This document shows, in pieces, positions 25,213 through 34,120 of a DNA stretch of 64,000 bases. The notes beneath the pieces are model-generated. The model worked only from the letters and a program-made list of their open reading frames with translations. It did not search any database and was not told the origin of the DNA. Every line of letters starts with the position of its first letter. Position 1 is the stretch's first letter. Source of the DNA: Holophagales bacterium (GTDB lineage Bacteria; Acidobacteriota; Thermoanaerobaculia; Multivoradales; Multivoraceae); the NCBI GenBank assembly GCA_009845425.1, contig VXZQ01000011.1, positions 1-64,000 on the forward strand. Reading direction: 5' to 3'. A program made the translations under genes and the position numbers.

Positions 25213-26772
25213 GTGAGCCTCTGGCGAAGGATCCCGGTCTTCCGCGACCACCCGCCCGGACTGGGCGTCTGCTTCCTGGTCGAGATGTGGGAGCGCTTCT
25301 CGTACTACGGGATGCGGGCGCTGCTCATCTTCTACCTGACGCAGCACTTCCTCTTCAGCGACAGCCGGGCCTTCGTGCTCTACGGGGCCTACGCGTCGAT
25401 GGTCTACCTGCTGCCGGTGCTCGGCGGGGCGGTGGCGGACCGCTGGCTCGGCCCGCGCAAGGGAGTCACCTTCGGCGCCCTGCTGCTGGTCGCCGGTCAC
25501 TTCCTGATGACGATCGAGGGACCGGCGGCGACGGAGGTCTCGTCTGCCGGAGGGGTGGTCGTCGAACGCAGCGAGTTCCATCTGAGCCTGTTCTACCTGG
25601 CGCTGGCTCTGATCGCGACCGGCGTGGGATTCCTCAAGACGAACGCCTCCACGGTCGTCGGGGCTCTCTACGAGAAAGGCGATCCGCGCCGGGATTCCGG
25701 CTTCACCGTCTTCTACATGGGGATCAACCTGGGCGCGGCGGTGGCTCCCCTGCTCTGCGGCTGGCTGGGCCAGACCTACGGCTGGCGCTACGGCTTCGGT
25801 CTCGCCGGCGTCGGCATGCTGGCCGGACTGCTGCTCTACCTGAAGGGCCAGAAGTATCTCCGGGGCCACGCGGATCCGCCGCGACCGGAGGCGCTGAAGG
25901 AGCGCGTGCTCCCCGGACTCCCCCGCGAAGCCGCCATCTACCTCGCAAGCCTCGGCCTGGTCGGCGGCGTCTGGTGGGTGCTCCAGCATCCGCCGGTCGT
26001 CGGCGGCCTGCTGTCGGCCACCGGCGCCGCGCTGGGCCTCTTCGTCCTCTACTACGCGCTGCGGCGGTGTGATCGGACCGAACGCGACCAGCTTCTGGCC
26101 TGCGCCGTCCTGGTGGCCTTTACCATCGGCTTCTGGGCCTTCTACGAGCAGATGGGCAGCTCGCTCAACCTCTTCGCCGACCGGATGGTCGACCGCGAGT
26201 TCTTCGGGATCGAGATTCCGGCCTCCACGCTGCAATCCCTGCCGGCGATCTACGTCATCGCACTGGCGCCGCTCTTCAGTTGGCTGTGGATCGAGCTCGG
26301 CCGGCGCGGCAGGGAGCCTTCGACACCCGTCAAGTTCGTCCTCGCGATCGTCCAGATCAGTCTCGCCTTCCTTGTACTGGTGCTAGGCAGCGCCCTGCGG
26401 CCGGACGACGGCAAGGTCGCTCTGATCTGGTTCGCCCTCACCTTCCTGCTGATGGTGACCGGCGAGCTCTGCCTGGCGCCCGTCGGCATGTCGATGGTGA
26501 CCCGGCTCTCACCGAAGAAGATCGTGTCGACGATGATGGGGTCCTTCATGCTCGCCTACGCCGCCTCGAGCTACATCTCGGGATTGATCGCCCGGCTGAC
26601 GAGCGCCACGACGGTCGGCGGAGAGGTTGCCGACTTCGAGGCGGCGCTCTCCACGTACGGCAACGTCTACACACGAATCGGGCTCCTGGCTCTGCTCGTC
26701 GCGGCGGTGCTCGGCGCACTGACGCCGCTGCTCGTGCGCTGGATGCACGCTTCGGGGTCGCGGTCGGCGTAA
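25213..26772 (+). CDS. POT/PTR2-family proton-coupled oligopeptide transporter
   Basis: A 519-aa inner-membrane symporter with about 14 hydrophobic helices. The family hallmark E-x-x-E-R-F-x-Y-Y is seen as '[15 protein letters not shown]' at residues ~23-37, and '[14 protein letters not shown]' is the second PTR2 signature. It imports di- and tripeptides with protons. Translation starts at GTG 25213. It is immediately followed by the gamma-glutamyltransferase-like gene (12-bp gap) and the M19 dipeptidase, giving a coherent peptide-uptake and hydrolysis operon. Confidence 0.94.
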   Translation: MSLWRRIPVFRDHPPGLGVCFLVEMWERFSYYGMRALLIFYLTQHFLFSDSRAFVLYGAYASMVYLLPVLGGAVADRWLGPRKGVTFGALLLVAGHFLMTIEGPAATEVSSAGGVVVERSEFHLSLFYLALALIATGVGFLKTNASTVVGALYEKGDPRRDSGFTVFYMGINLGAAVAPLLCGWLGQTYGWRYGFGLAGVGMLAGLLLYLKGQKYLRGHADPPRPEALKERVLPGLPREAAIYLASLGLVGGVWWVLQHPPVVGGLLSATGAALGLFVLYYALRRCDRTERDQLLACAVLVAFTIGFWAFYEQMGSSLNLFADRMVDREFFGIEIPASTLQSLPAIYVIALAPLFSWLWIELGRRGREPSTPVKFVLAIVQISLAFLVLVLGSALRPDDGKVALIWFALTFLLMVTGELCLAPVGMSMVTRLSPKKIVSTMMGSFMLAYAASSYISGLIARLTSATTVGGEVADFEAALSTYGNVYTRIGLLALLVAAVLGALTPLLVRWMHASGSRSA

Positions 26773-26784
26773 GCTCCGAAGACG

Positions 26785-28569
26785 ATGAAGCAAAGAACTC
26801 TCCGCGCCCTCTGCCTCGCCGCTTGGTTCGTCCTCGCCACGCCTGCCGCGTTCGCCGGCGCGGCCGACGAGGCGACGGTCGACCTCAGCCCGGCCAACTG
26901 GAGCGACCGCGAGGCGCTCGAGGAGCTGAACGCCTTCTTCGAGACGGACAAGCCGCTGGCCGAAGGCGAGAACGGCGTGATCAGCGGCACCACCGGACCG
27001 GCGGCGGTCAGGGCCGGCCTCGAGGTCCTCCGCCAGGGCGGTACCGCCGCCGACGCCGTGATCGCCACCGCGCTCACCCAGATCTCCCTGGCGAGCGGCG
27101 CCTGGGTCAGCTACGCCGGGATCTTCAACCTCGTCTACTACGAGGCGGAGAGCGGCGAGGTGTTCAACGTCAACGGCGCCTACGACACGGTCCGTGGCGA
27201 GACCGAGCCGATGACGATCCCGACCTCGACGACGATCGGCGCCAAGCACCAGCCGAGCGGCCGCACCGCCCTGGTGCCCGGGTTCTTCGGCGGCCTCGGC
27301 GCCACGCACGATCGCTTCGGGAAGCTGCCGTGGGCCAGCCTCTTCGAACCGGCGATCCACTACGCGGAGAACGGCGTCCTGCTCGGCTCCATCCACACGA
27401 GCATGATCGAGATGCGCAAGGAGGCGCTCTCCCGCCTGCCCGCGACCCGCCGCATCTTCACCGACGACGACGGCGCCTTTCTCGGCGAGGGGGATCTGCT
27501 CCGGCAGCCGGAACTCGCGGCGACCCTCCGCGCCGTCGCCGACCAGGGAATCGACTACGTCTACCGCGGCCCCTGGGCCGAGCGGCTGGTCGAGGCGGTC
27601 CAGCGCGACGGCGGCAAGCTCTCGATGGAGGACATGCGGAGCTACGAGGCCCTCGTCGCCGAGCCGGTGCACTCCACCTACAACGGCTTCGACGTCTACG
27701 GCCACGGCCTGCCGGCGCAGGGCGGCGTCCACGTCGCCGAGGTGCTCAACGTCTCCGAGGCGGCCGGGCTGCGCGACATGGGTCACTACGCGGAATCGCC
27801 GGAGGCCTTCTTCTGGGTGAACCAGATGACCAACCTGATGAGCCTCGTCTTCCTGCCCGAGCCGATGCGCCGCACGCTGTACGGCGACCTCGACGCCACC
27901 CTGGCGGGCCGGACCGGCAAGGAGAACGCCGCGGGTCTCTGGAAGAGGATGCAATCGGGCATCGCGCCCCTGACGAAGATCCCCGCCCCGGTCGATCCGA
28001 AGCACTCGGACGCCATCGTCGCCATCGACGCGTACGGCAACGTCGCCGCGGTCGTCCACACGATCAACACCTCGGCCTGGGGCGACACGGCGATCTTCGT
28101 CGACGGCATCTCGATCCCCGACTCGGCGGCCTTCCAGCAGGCGCTGATCGCCGAGACCGGCCCCGGCAATCGGCTTCCCGACCCGACCGAGCCGATGATC
28201 GTCCTGCGGGACGGCAAGCCGGTGGCCGCCCTCGCCTCCATCGGCTCCGGTCTGCACCAGAAGACGATCAGCGTCCTCCTGAACCTGCTCGACTGGGAGA
28301 TGGACATCAAGAAGGCGATCGACGCTCCGTCCCCGCACCTGCCCGCCTTCGGGCCCCTGGGCTCGCCGACCACACAGGTCATCGAAGGCGACTTCTCTCC
28401 CGAACTGCTCGAGGCGGCGCGCGGGCTAGGGCTCCAGATCAAGGTGGTGCCGGCCGGGATCGAGTCGCGGGCGCCGCGCGGCTACGTCGTCGGTGCAACG
28501 ATCGGTGAGGACGGCAAGCGGCGCGCCGCGGCGACCACCCTGCTCAGCGGTCTGGCGCTGTCGCACTGA
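26785..28569 (+). CDS. Gamma-glutamyltransferase-family Ntn hydrolase, atypical nucleophile
   Basis: A 594-aa exported member of the GGT family; characterised GGTs hydrolyse glutathione or transfer the gamma-glutamyl group after self-cleavage before a Thr. Signal peptide ~1-25, then the family start 'TTGPAAVRAGLEVLRQGGTAADA'. At the processing site, where Escherichia coli GGT reads T-T-H-Y-S-V-V-D, this protein reads S408-D-A-I-V-A-I-D, so the nucleophilic Thr aligns with Ser. It may still mature as a Ser-dependent enzyme, be slow, or be inactive; it may also act on other acyl-amides. It sits between the POT transporter and an M19 dipeptidase on the same strand. Confidence 0.87.
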   Translation: MKQRTLRALCLAAWFVLATPAAFAGAADEATVDLSPANWSDREALEELNAFFETDKPLAEGENGVISGTTGPAAVRAGLEVLRQGGTAADAVIATALTQISLASGAWVSYAGIFNLVYYEAESGEVFNVNGAYDTVRGETEPMTIPTSTTIGAKHQPSGRTALVPGFFGGLGATHDRFGKLPWASLFEPAIHYAENGVLLGSIHTSMIEMRKEALSRLPATRRIFTDDDGAFLGEGDLLRQPELAATLRAVADQGIDYVYRGPWAERLVEAVQRDGGKLSMEDMRSYEALVAEPVHSTYNGFDVYGHGLPAQGGVHVAEVLNVSEAAGLRDMGHYAESPEAFFWVNQMTNLMSLVFLPEPMRRTLYGDLDATLAGRTGKENAAGLWKRMQSGIAPLTKIPAPVDPKHSDAIVAIDAYGNVAAVVHTINTSAWGDTAIFVDGISIPDSAAFQQALIAETGPGNRLPDPTEPMIVLRDGKPVAALASIGSGLHQKTISVLLNLLDWEMDIKKAIDAPSPHLPAFGPLGSPTTQVIEGDFSPELLEAARGLGLQIKVVPAGIESRAPRGYVVGATIGEDGKRRAAATTLLSGLALSH

Positions 28570-28605
28570 GCCGCCACCAATGGCCGGAATCGGGAGAGGA
28601 CACTG

Positions 28606-29709
28606 ATGGAGATTTCCGAGCGGGCAGCCGCCCTGCACCGCGAATCGATCGTGATCGACGGTCACTGCGACATCCTGATTCCCGTCAGCGACGGCAAGGT
28701 GAAGCTCGACCAAGGGGTCGAACTCCCCGACTCAGAGGGCTGGCAGCCGCCGCTCGGATTCGACATCGGCCCCTTCGCCCTGTTCGGGATGTCGGCGCAC
28801 ACCGTCTGGTTCGGGTGCATGGGCCAGTACGACCTGCGGCGCTGGCGGGAAGGCGGCATCACCTCGCAGCTCTGCGCGGTCTACCTCGACGACGAGCAGC
28901 TCAACAGCCCGCTCCACCGCGGCCTCGAGATGACCTGGAACCTGCACCACGAGGTCGAACGGCTCGACGACCTGGTGCTCGCCACCTCGGTGGCCGAAAT
29001 CCGCCAGGCCAAGCAGGACGGTCGCGTCGCGCTCGTCTTTTCCTTCGAGGGCTGCGAGGCGCTGGGCGCGGACCCGCGCTTCCTCGATCTCTACTACAAG
29101 CTCGGGCTGCGGGTGGCGAGCCTCACCCACACCCGCCGCAACATCTACGCCGACGGCTGCTGGGCCGCCGACGACCAGGGCGGGCTGACGGCCGCCGGCA
29201 AGGCGCTCGTCGACCGCATGGTGGAACTCGACATCGTTGTCGACCTGGTGCACATCGGCGAGCGCGGCTACTGGGAGATCCTCGACCGGGTCGACCGGCC
29301 GGTCATCCTCTCCCACACGACGCCCACCATGTTTCCCAACAGCGACCCCGAGTCCCGCCTCGGCGGAGGCACCCTTCCGAGGACCCGTCTCGAACTGCCG
29401 CGCGACCGGAAGATGCTGGAGGCGATCGCCGAGAATGGCGGCGTGCTGGGGCTGATCCACATCACCCACCGCAACCTGTCCGAGGTCGTCGACGACATCG
29501 AAACCGCGCTCGACGTCATGGGCCCGGACCACATCGGCATGGGCAGCGACCACTACGGCCTCGATCTGGCGCCGGAGGGCCTCGAGCACATCGGCAAGGT
29601 CCCCGCCATCACCGAGGAACTGGTCCGCCGCGGCCACAGCGACGAGACGATTCGCAAGTTCCTCGGCGAGAACTACCTCCGCGTCTTCGAGGAAGTCTGG
29701 GGGCAGTAG
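28606..29709 (+). CDS. Membrane dipeptidase family M19 (renal dipeptidase-like)
   Basis: A 367-aa zinc dipeptidase without an evident signal peptide. The binuclear site is complete: H20-x-D22 in 'VIDGHCD', the bridging Glu in 'SFEGCEAL', and the two later His in 'VDLVHIG' and 'ILSHT', with the Asp in 'GMGSDHY'. M19 enzymes cleave dipeptides, including those with a D-residue at the C terminus. It is the third gene of the POT-GGT-dipeptidase operon, 36 bp after the GGT-like gene. Contrast the degenerate M19 protein at 54405-55598. Confidence 0.93.
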   Translation: MEISERAAALHRESIVIDGHCDILIPVSDGKVKLDQGVELPDSEGWQPPLGFDIGPFALFGMSAHTVWFGCMGQYDLRRWREGGITSQLCAVYLDDEQLNSPLHRGLEMTWNLHHEVERLDDLVLATSVAEIRQAKQDGRVALVFSFEGCEALGADPRFLDLYYKLGLRVASLTHTRRNIYADGCWAADDQGGLTAAGKALVDRMVELDIVVDLVHIGERGYWEILDRVDRPVILSHTTPTMFPNSDPESRLGGGTLPRTRLELPRDRKMLEAIAENGGVLGLIHITHRNLSEVVDDIETALDVMGPDHIGMGSDHYGLDLAPEGLEHIGKVPAITEELVRRGHSDETIRKFLGENYLRVFEEVWGQ

Positions 29710-29771
29710 CGTCGCACGGCCGTTCGGAAGCTGCAACTTGCATAGGTCGCCGTCACTTTTCATGGAAGAGT

Positions 29772-29797
29772 GCCGACGACCTGAGCATTTCGTCGGC
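29772..29797. terminator. Candidate bidirectional terminator hairpin
   Basis: gccgacga (29772-29779) pairs with tcgtcggc (29790-29797) around a ten-base loop, in the 122-bp gap between the convergent dipeptidase and cyclophilin genes. No T-run follows, so efficiency is unknown. Confidence 0.4.
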
Positions 29798-29831
29798 TCG
29801 TCGGTGCATTCTGCAGCCGGGACCGTAGGCT

Positions 29832-30515
29832 CTAGTCGTCCAGAACCCGGGCTTGCCGGATCACCACCGGCTGCTCCAGCATCTGGCCGCGTGTGACCTC
29901 CGACCCGGCTTCCGTGAGCGTCGGGAGTCCCTGAATGTCCTCGAGGACGTCCATCCCCCGTACGACCCGCCCGAAGGTTGCGTAGCCCTGGCCGTCGGGC
30001 TGGCGCGTCGTGTTGCCGGTGTCGAGCGCCGGGTTGTCGGCGACGTTGAAGAAGAACTCCGAGTCGGCCGTTCCCGGCTCGAGCCGCGCGTAGGCGATCG
30101 TGCCGCGCTCGTTGAGGATGCCTGTCGTGTCGGTCGTCTCATGGGCGATCGGCGGTATCGGACCGCCGCCGGGAGGTGACGACTCTCCCCGCCGCAGGCT
30201 CTCACCGAGGAGTCCGCCCTGGACTACCTGGATCGGGTTCGGCCCGGTCGTGTTGTCGGGGCGCGTCACCCTGTAGAAGGTCGCGCCCTCGTAGTGCCCG
30301 GCAGCGACCCAGGCCAGGAAGTTGTTGGCCGAGATGGGAGCGCGGTCGGTGTACACCCGGATTTCGATCTCGCCGAGGTCGGTCTCCAGAACGACGCCGA
30401 CGGTGTGCTCCCCAGACTGGCACGCCAACCCTCCGCAGAGAACGAGCAGTGCGCCGGCGCCCAGCACCAGCCGCTTCGTAGTCAAGATCGGGCTGTGCCC
30501 GAGGACGAGCTTCAC
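29832..30515 (-). CDS. Cyclophilin-type peptidyl-prolyl isomerase lipoprotein
   Basis: A 227-aa protein that would catalyse proline cis-trans isomerisation during folding of exported proteins. The start is the GTG at 30515, which overlaps the TGA of the S9 peptidase gene (GTGA). A signal with lipobox 'GLAC' (residues ~30-33) anchors it in a membrane. The cyclophilin core reads 'TDLGEIEIRVYTDRAPISANNFL', 'GATFYRV', 'VVQGG', 'NERGTIAYAR' and 'SEFFFNVADN' (the Q/F active-site positions are recognisable). Coupling to a prolyl-specific peptidase gene is suggestive of a common proline-peptide context. Confidence 0.92.
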   Translation of the reverse strand: MKLVLGHSPILTTKRLVLGAGALLVLCGGLACQSGEHTVGVVLETDLGEIEIRVYTDRAPISANNFLAWVAAGHYEGATFYRVTRPDNTTGPNPIQVVQGGLLGESLRRGESSPPGGGPIPPIAHETTDTTGILNERGTIAYARLEPGTADSEFFFNVADNPALDTGNTTRQPDGQGYATFGRVVRGMDVLEDIQGLPTLTEAGSEVTRGQMLEQPVVIRQARVLDD

Positions 30516-32890
30516 GAGCCGGGCGGCGCCAGGCGGTAATCCGCGGGCGGCTCCTTGCCCGCGAGGTGGCGCACGAAGTAGTCCCAACTGCGGCGAATGA
30601 AGTACGGGTCGGACATGAAACCGTGGTTGCCGGACGGCAGCACGATCAGGTCGTAGTCCCGGTTCGCCTTGGTCAAGGCCTCAATGACCTGCAGCGTCAG
30701 CGCCGGCGGCACGTTGTCGTCCAGGGCGCCGTAGGCGAGGAGCAGCTTGCCTTCGAGCTGGTGGGCGATCGAGGCGTTGGCCTGCTCCTCGTAGCTCACC
30801 GTGGCCGGATCGCCGTGGTAGGACTCGCCCCAAAGTTGGATGTAGCCCCGCTGGTCGTGGTTGCCCGCCGACGACACCGCCACCTTGTAGAACTCCGGGT
30901 AGGCCAAGATGGCGCGCGCCGAGGCGAAACCGCCCCCGGAGTGGCCGTAGACGCCGACCCGGTCGAGGTCCATCTGCGGATAGCGAACGGCGAGCTGGCG
31001 GATGGCCGCCAGGTGGTCGGGGAGACCGCCGGCCTCCTGCAGGTTCCCCTCCGAGCGCACATGGAAGGCCTTCGAGCGCAGCGGCGTTCCGAAGCCGTCG
31101 ACGGTGACCACGACGAAGCCGAGTTGGGCCAGCGCCAGGTCGTAGCTCAGGAACAGCGTCGGGTCGTGCCAGTTCTTGGTCACCCGATGCACCTGCGGCC
31201 CGGGATAGATGCCGTCGATCACCGGGTAGCTGGCGCCAACGTCCTCCGGGTCGAAGCCGGGCGGGAAGAAGACGTTGCCGTAGATGTCCGTCTTGCCGTC
31301 CCGCGCCTTGACGGTGAAGGAAACCGGCAGGGCGGTGAGCTCGACCAGCGATTCGAAGTCGGCCGCTTCGAGCTCCACCGCCACGCGGCCGTCCGGCAGC
31401 AGGACCCGCGACCGAGGCGGCTGGTCGATGCGCGACCACTGGTCGACGAACGACTTGCCGCCGGGCGAGGCCGTCACGGTGTGGTCGCCGGGCTCGGGCG
31501 TGAGGATCTCCGGGTACTGTGTCGTGCGGTCGAGCGAAGCGCGGGCGAAGGTGCGCAGGTAGGGATCGACGGCAGGGTCCAGGCCCGCGGCCGTGAAGTA
31601 GACGGTGCGCGACGCCTCGTCGACGTGCACCAGGTCGCGCACCACCCAGGCGCCCCGGGTGACCTGGCGGACGAGTTCGCCGTCGTTGCCGTACAGGTAG
31701 AGGTGCGCCCAGCCGTCACGCTGCGAGTACCAGAGCACCTCGCCGCTCTCGAGCACCCTGATGTTGGGCGTGCCTGTGCCGATCAGGAGGGTCGGCTCGA
31801 CGTGGTGCCTGGAGGTCTCCGCCACCAGCGTGCGCGCGGCGCCGGTCGCAGCGTCGATCTCCTCGAGCTGCATCGAGCGGGCGCCCCGAGGCCGGCGCAG
31901 CAGGTACGCCTTCGACCCGTCGTCGTTCCACCAGAGCTGACCCAGGTCGGCCAGCGCCATGAAAGGCGTGTGGACGCGCTCGGTGTCGACCGGCCGCAGC
32001 GTGCCGCTTTCGGCGTCGACGAGCAGGAGTTCGCTCCACGGCACGCCGTCGTCACCGGGGATCGGCATGCGGAAGGTGTGCAGGACGGGCCGGGCGCTGT
32101 CGCCGAGATCGGTGGTCTGAAGGACGTGCATCTCGCCCACTGCGCGCTGGTCCAGGCGGACGGTGAGAGCTGTCCTGCCGTCGGGCGACCACAGAGCGGA
32201 GGGCGGGACGACGACGCCCGCGCGCTTCTCGGTGATCGTCGAGAGCCGCGCCTCGGGACGCGAGGCGTAGTCGTGGAACGGCACGCCGTCGTCGGTCAAC
32301 CGGCGCTCCTCGCCGCTCCTGGTGGTGACGAGGTAGAGGTCGTGATCCCGTACCAGGAGGCTGTAGGCCCCGTCGGGAGACGGCAGGGGCGGCATCTGCT
32401 TCTCGTCCTTCTCTTCCACCGGGGCGGCCGGCGCTTCGACGCGCGAACACTCGGCGCCGTCCACCGTGCACCGGAACGACTCGGGCCCCTTCTCGCCCGG
32501 GATCTGGAAGGACACCTCGCCGTCCTTCGACAGGTTGATGGTCTCGAAGGGCAGCGCCAGGGGCTCCGCGGGCACGTCGCGAAGCCCGCTCAGCGACGCC
32601 GCCAGCCGGGCGTGATCGAAGGCCGGACGCCGCCGCTCATCGCTCGCCAGCGGCTCGACCCGCCAGAATCGGTGCCCGTCACGGTCGTCGCTGCGGTACC
32701 AGAACGCCTCGCTGTCCCCGATCCAGTGCGGCGTCACCGTTTCGTTGAAGATCAGCGACGCAACGCCAAGCATCTTCGCCGCGCGGTCGTAGGCCGAGAC
32801 GGGCATCTCGTCCTGCGCCGCAAGGGCAACGGCCGGCGCCGCGATCGCGATCAGCATCGCCGCCGGCAGGGCGGTGCCTCGCATCTCCAT
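30512..32890 (-). CDS. S9-family (DPP4-like) serine peptidase, exported
   Basis: About 792 aa, with signal peptide (~1-25), N-terminal propeller and C-terminal hydrolase domain. Nucleophile S651 in GHSGGGFAS, acid in 'YGALDDNVPPA', His in 'SGNHGFM'. The N-terminal 'AYDRAAKMLG' and 'TPHWIGDSEAFWYRS' parallel the S9 peptidase at 20549-22837, so the two are distant paralogues. The ATG at 32890 is favoured because GGGAGGA lies about 10 bases upstream; ATGs at 32899 and 32884 are alternatives. It is divergent from a class-A-like serine hydrolase (152-bp gap). Likely role: periplasmic removal of dipeptides from proline-containing peptides. Confidence 0.92.
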   Translation of the reverse strand: MEMRGTALPAAMLIAIAAPAVALAAQDEMPVSAYDRAAKMLGVASLIFNETVTPHWIGDSEAFWYRSDDRDGHRFWRVEPLASDERRRPAFDHARLAASLSGLRDVPAEPLALPFETINLSKDGEVSFQIPGEKGPESFRCTVDGAECSRVEAPAAPVEEKDEKQMPPLPSPDGAYSLLVRDHDLYLVTTRSGEERRLTDDGVPFHDYASRPEARLSTITEKRAGVVVPPSALWSPDGRTALTVRLDQRAVGEMHVLQTTDLGDSARPVLHTFRMPIPGDDGVPWSELLLVDAESGTLRPVDTERVHTPFMALADLGQLWWNDDGSKAYLLRRPRGARSMQLEEIDAATGAARTLVAETSRHHVEPTLLIGTGTPNIRVLESGEVLWYSQRDGWAHLYLYGNDGELVRQVTRGAWVVRDLVHVDEASRTVYFTAAGLDPAVDPYLRTFARASLDRTTQYPEILTPEPGDHTVTASPGGKSFVDQWSRIDQPPRSRVLLPDGRVAVELEAADFESLVELTALPVSFTVKARDGKTDIYGNVFFPPGFDPEDVGASYPVIDGIYPGPQVHRVTKNWHDPTLFLSYDLALAQLGFVVVTVDGFGTPLRSKAFHVRSEGNLQEAGGLPDHLAAIRQLAVRYPQMDLDRVGVYGHSGGGFASARAILAYPEFYKVAVSSAGNHDQRGYIQLWGESYHGDPATVSYEEQANASIAHQLEGKLLLAYGALDDNVPPALTLQVIEALTKANRDYDLIVLPSGNHGFMSDPYFIRRSWDYFVRHLAGKEPPADYRLAPPGS

Positions 32891-33042
32891 TCTCCTCATT
32901 CCTCCCAGCTCCCCAGAACTCATCCACGGCCGGCTCGCGCTTCGCTCTCCGGCCCTTTCTCGTTTGGTTACAGTCATATACCAGTTTCGCCGACACGCGG
33001 CGCCGCGGCATCGCGAACGGCGCCTGAACATCAGGAGATCCG

Positions 33043-34107
33043 ATGTCTCGATTGCACTCCTCCCACCTCTGCCTGCCCGTCTTCCTGGTCGCGTGCACGG
33101 TCGGCGCCCTGGCGGCCGCACCGGCTGCGGCCTCCGAGCGTCTCGAGATCCTGGGCGACGATCCCAACCTGAAGCACCTGGGTTCCGAGATCGAACGCCT
33201 CGCCGAAGCCAGCCTCGGCACGGTAGGAGTCGCCGCGATCCACCTCGAATCCGGTCGCGGCGTGTTGCTCAACGCCGATGAGCGCTTCCCGATGGCAAGC
33301 ACCTACAAGGTGCCGATCGCGGTCGAGATCCTCGCGCAGGTCGACGCGGGCAAGCGGTCGCTCGACGACCTGATCACGATGCAGACCAGCGATCACGTCG
33401 TCACCTATGGCGCCCTCAGCGACTTCTTCGACACGCCGGGCTCCCGCCTGACCATCCAGAACGTGCTCGGCCTGATGCTGCGGATCAGCGACAACATCGC
33501 CACCGACCTGCTGTTTCGGGAGGCCGGCGGCGCCGAGGCCATCACCGCGCGGATGAGGGCATCCGGCACAGAAGGCATCCGCGTCGACCGGACGACCCGG
33601 GCGCTGATCGCGAACTTCCTGGGTCGGGACGACGCAACCGTCGCCATGCCAATGCCGCCGGCCGAGTACAACCGTCTGATTCTGGAAGACAACTCGAGTC
33701 AACTGGACGAACGCCGACTGGCCGAGTTGAACAAGTCGTTCAACTCCGATCCACGCGACACCGCGACGCCTCGAGCGATGGCCCACCTTCTGCGGAAGAT
33801 CTGGAAGCGGGAGATCCTCAGCGAGAAGAGCTCGGCCCTGCTGATCGACATCATGGCCCGCTGCGAGACCGGCGAGAACCGGATTCCGGGAGCGCTGCCG
33901 CCGGGCACCCCGGTCGCCCACAAGACCGGCACGATCGGCGAGTCCACCAACGACGTGGGCGTCATCACCCTGCCGGGCGACGCGGGTCACGTGATCTCCG
34001 TCGTCTTCGTCAAGGAATCCGGGCTGCCGTCCAACGAGGCGATGGAGCCGGTGATCGCCGAGATCGCGCGGGCCTCGCACGACTACTTCGTGTTCAATCG
34101 CGACTAG
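33043..34107 (+). CDS. Class A beta-lactamase-fold serine hydrolase without canonical Glu166
   Basis: A 354-aa exported protein (signal ~1-30) of the beta-lactamase2 family. Motifs: S86-T-Y-K89, S149-D-N151 and K294-T-G296. The SDN-to-KTG distance is 145 residues versus about 104 in TEM-type enzymes because of an insertion of about 40 residues in the Omega-loop region. At the position of Glu166 the chain reads D-R-T-T (T185), and where the loop resumes it reads L-A-E-L-N; the general base for deacylation therefore seems absent or moved. It could be a transpeptidase, D-peptide hydrolase or esterase. AGGAG precedes the ATG. The next serine hydrolase follows after 13 bp. Confidence 0.88.
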   Translation: MSRLHSSHLCLPVFLVACTVGALAAAPAAASERLEILGDDPNLKHLGSEIERLAEASLGTVGVAAIHLESGRGVLLNADERFPMASTYKVPIAVEILAQVDAGKRSLDDLITMQTSDHVVTYGALSDFFDTPGSRLTIQNVLGLMLRISDNIATDLLFREAGGAEAITARMRASGTEGIRVDRTTRALIANFLGRDDATVAMPMPPAEYNRLILEDNSSQLDERRLAELNKSFNSDPRDTATPRAMAHLLRKIWKREILSEKSSALLIDIMARCETGENRIPGALPPGTPVAHKTGTIGESTNDVGVITLPGDAGHVISVVFVKESGLPSNEAMEPVIAEIARASHDYFVFNRD

Positions 34108-34120
34108 GAGCGCGACTACC

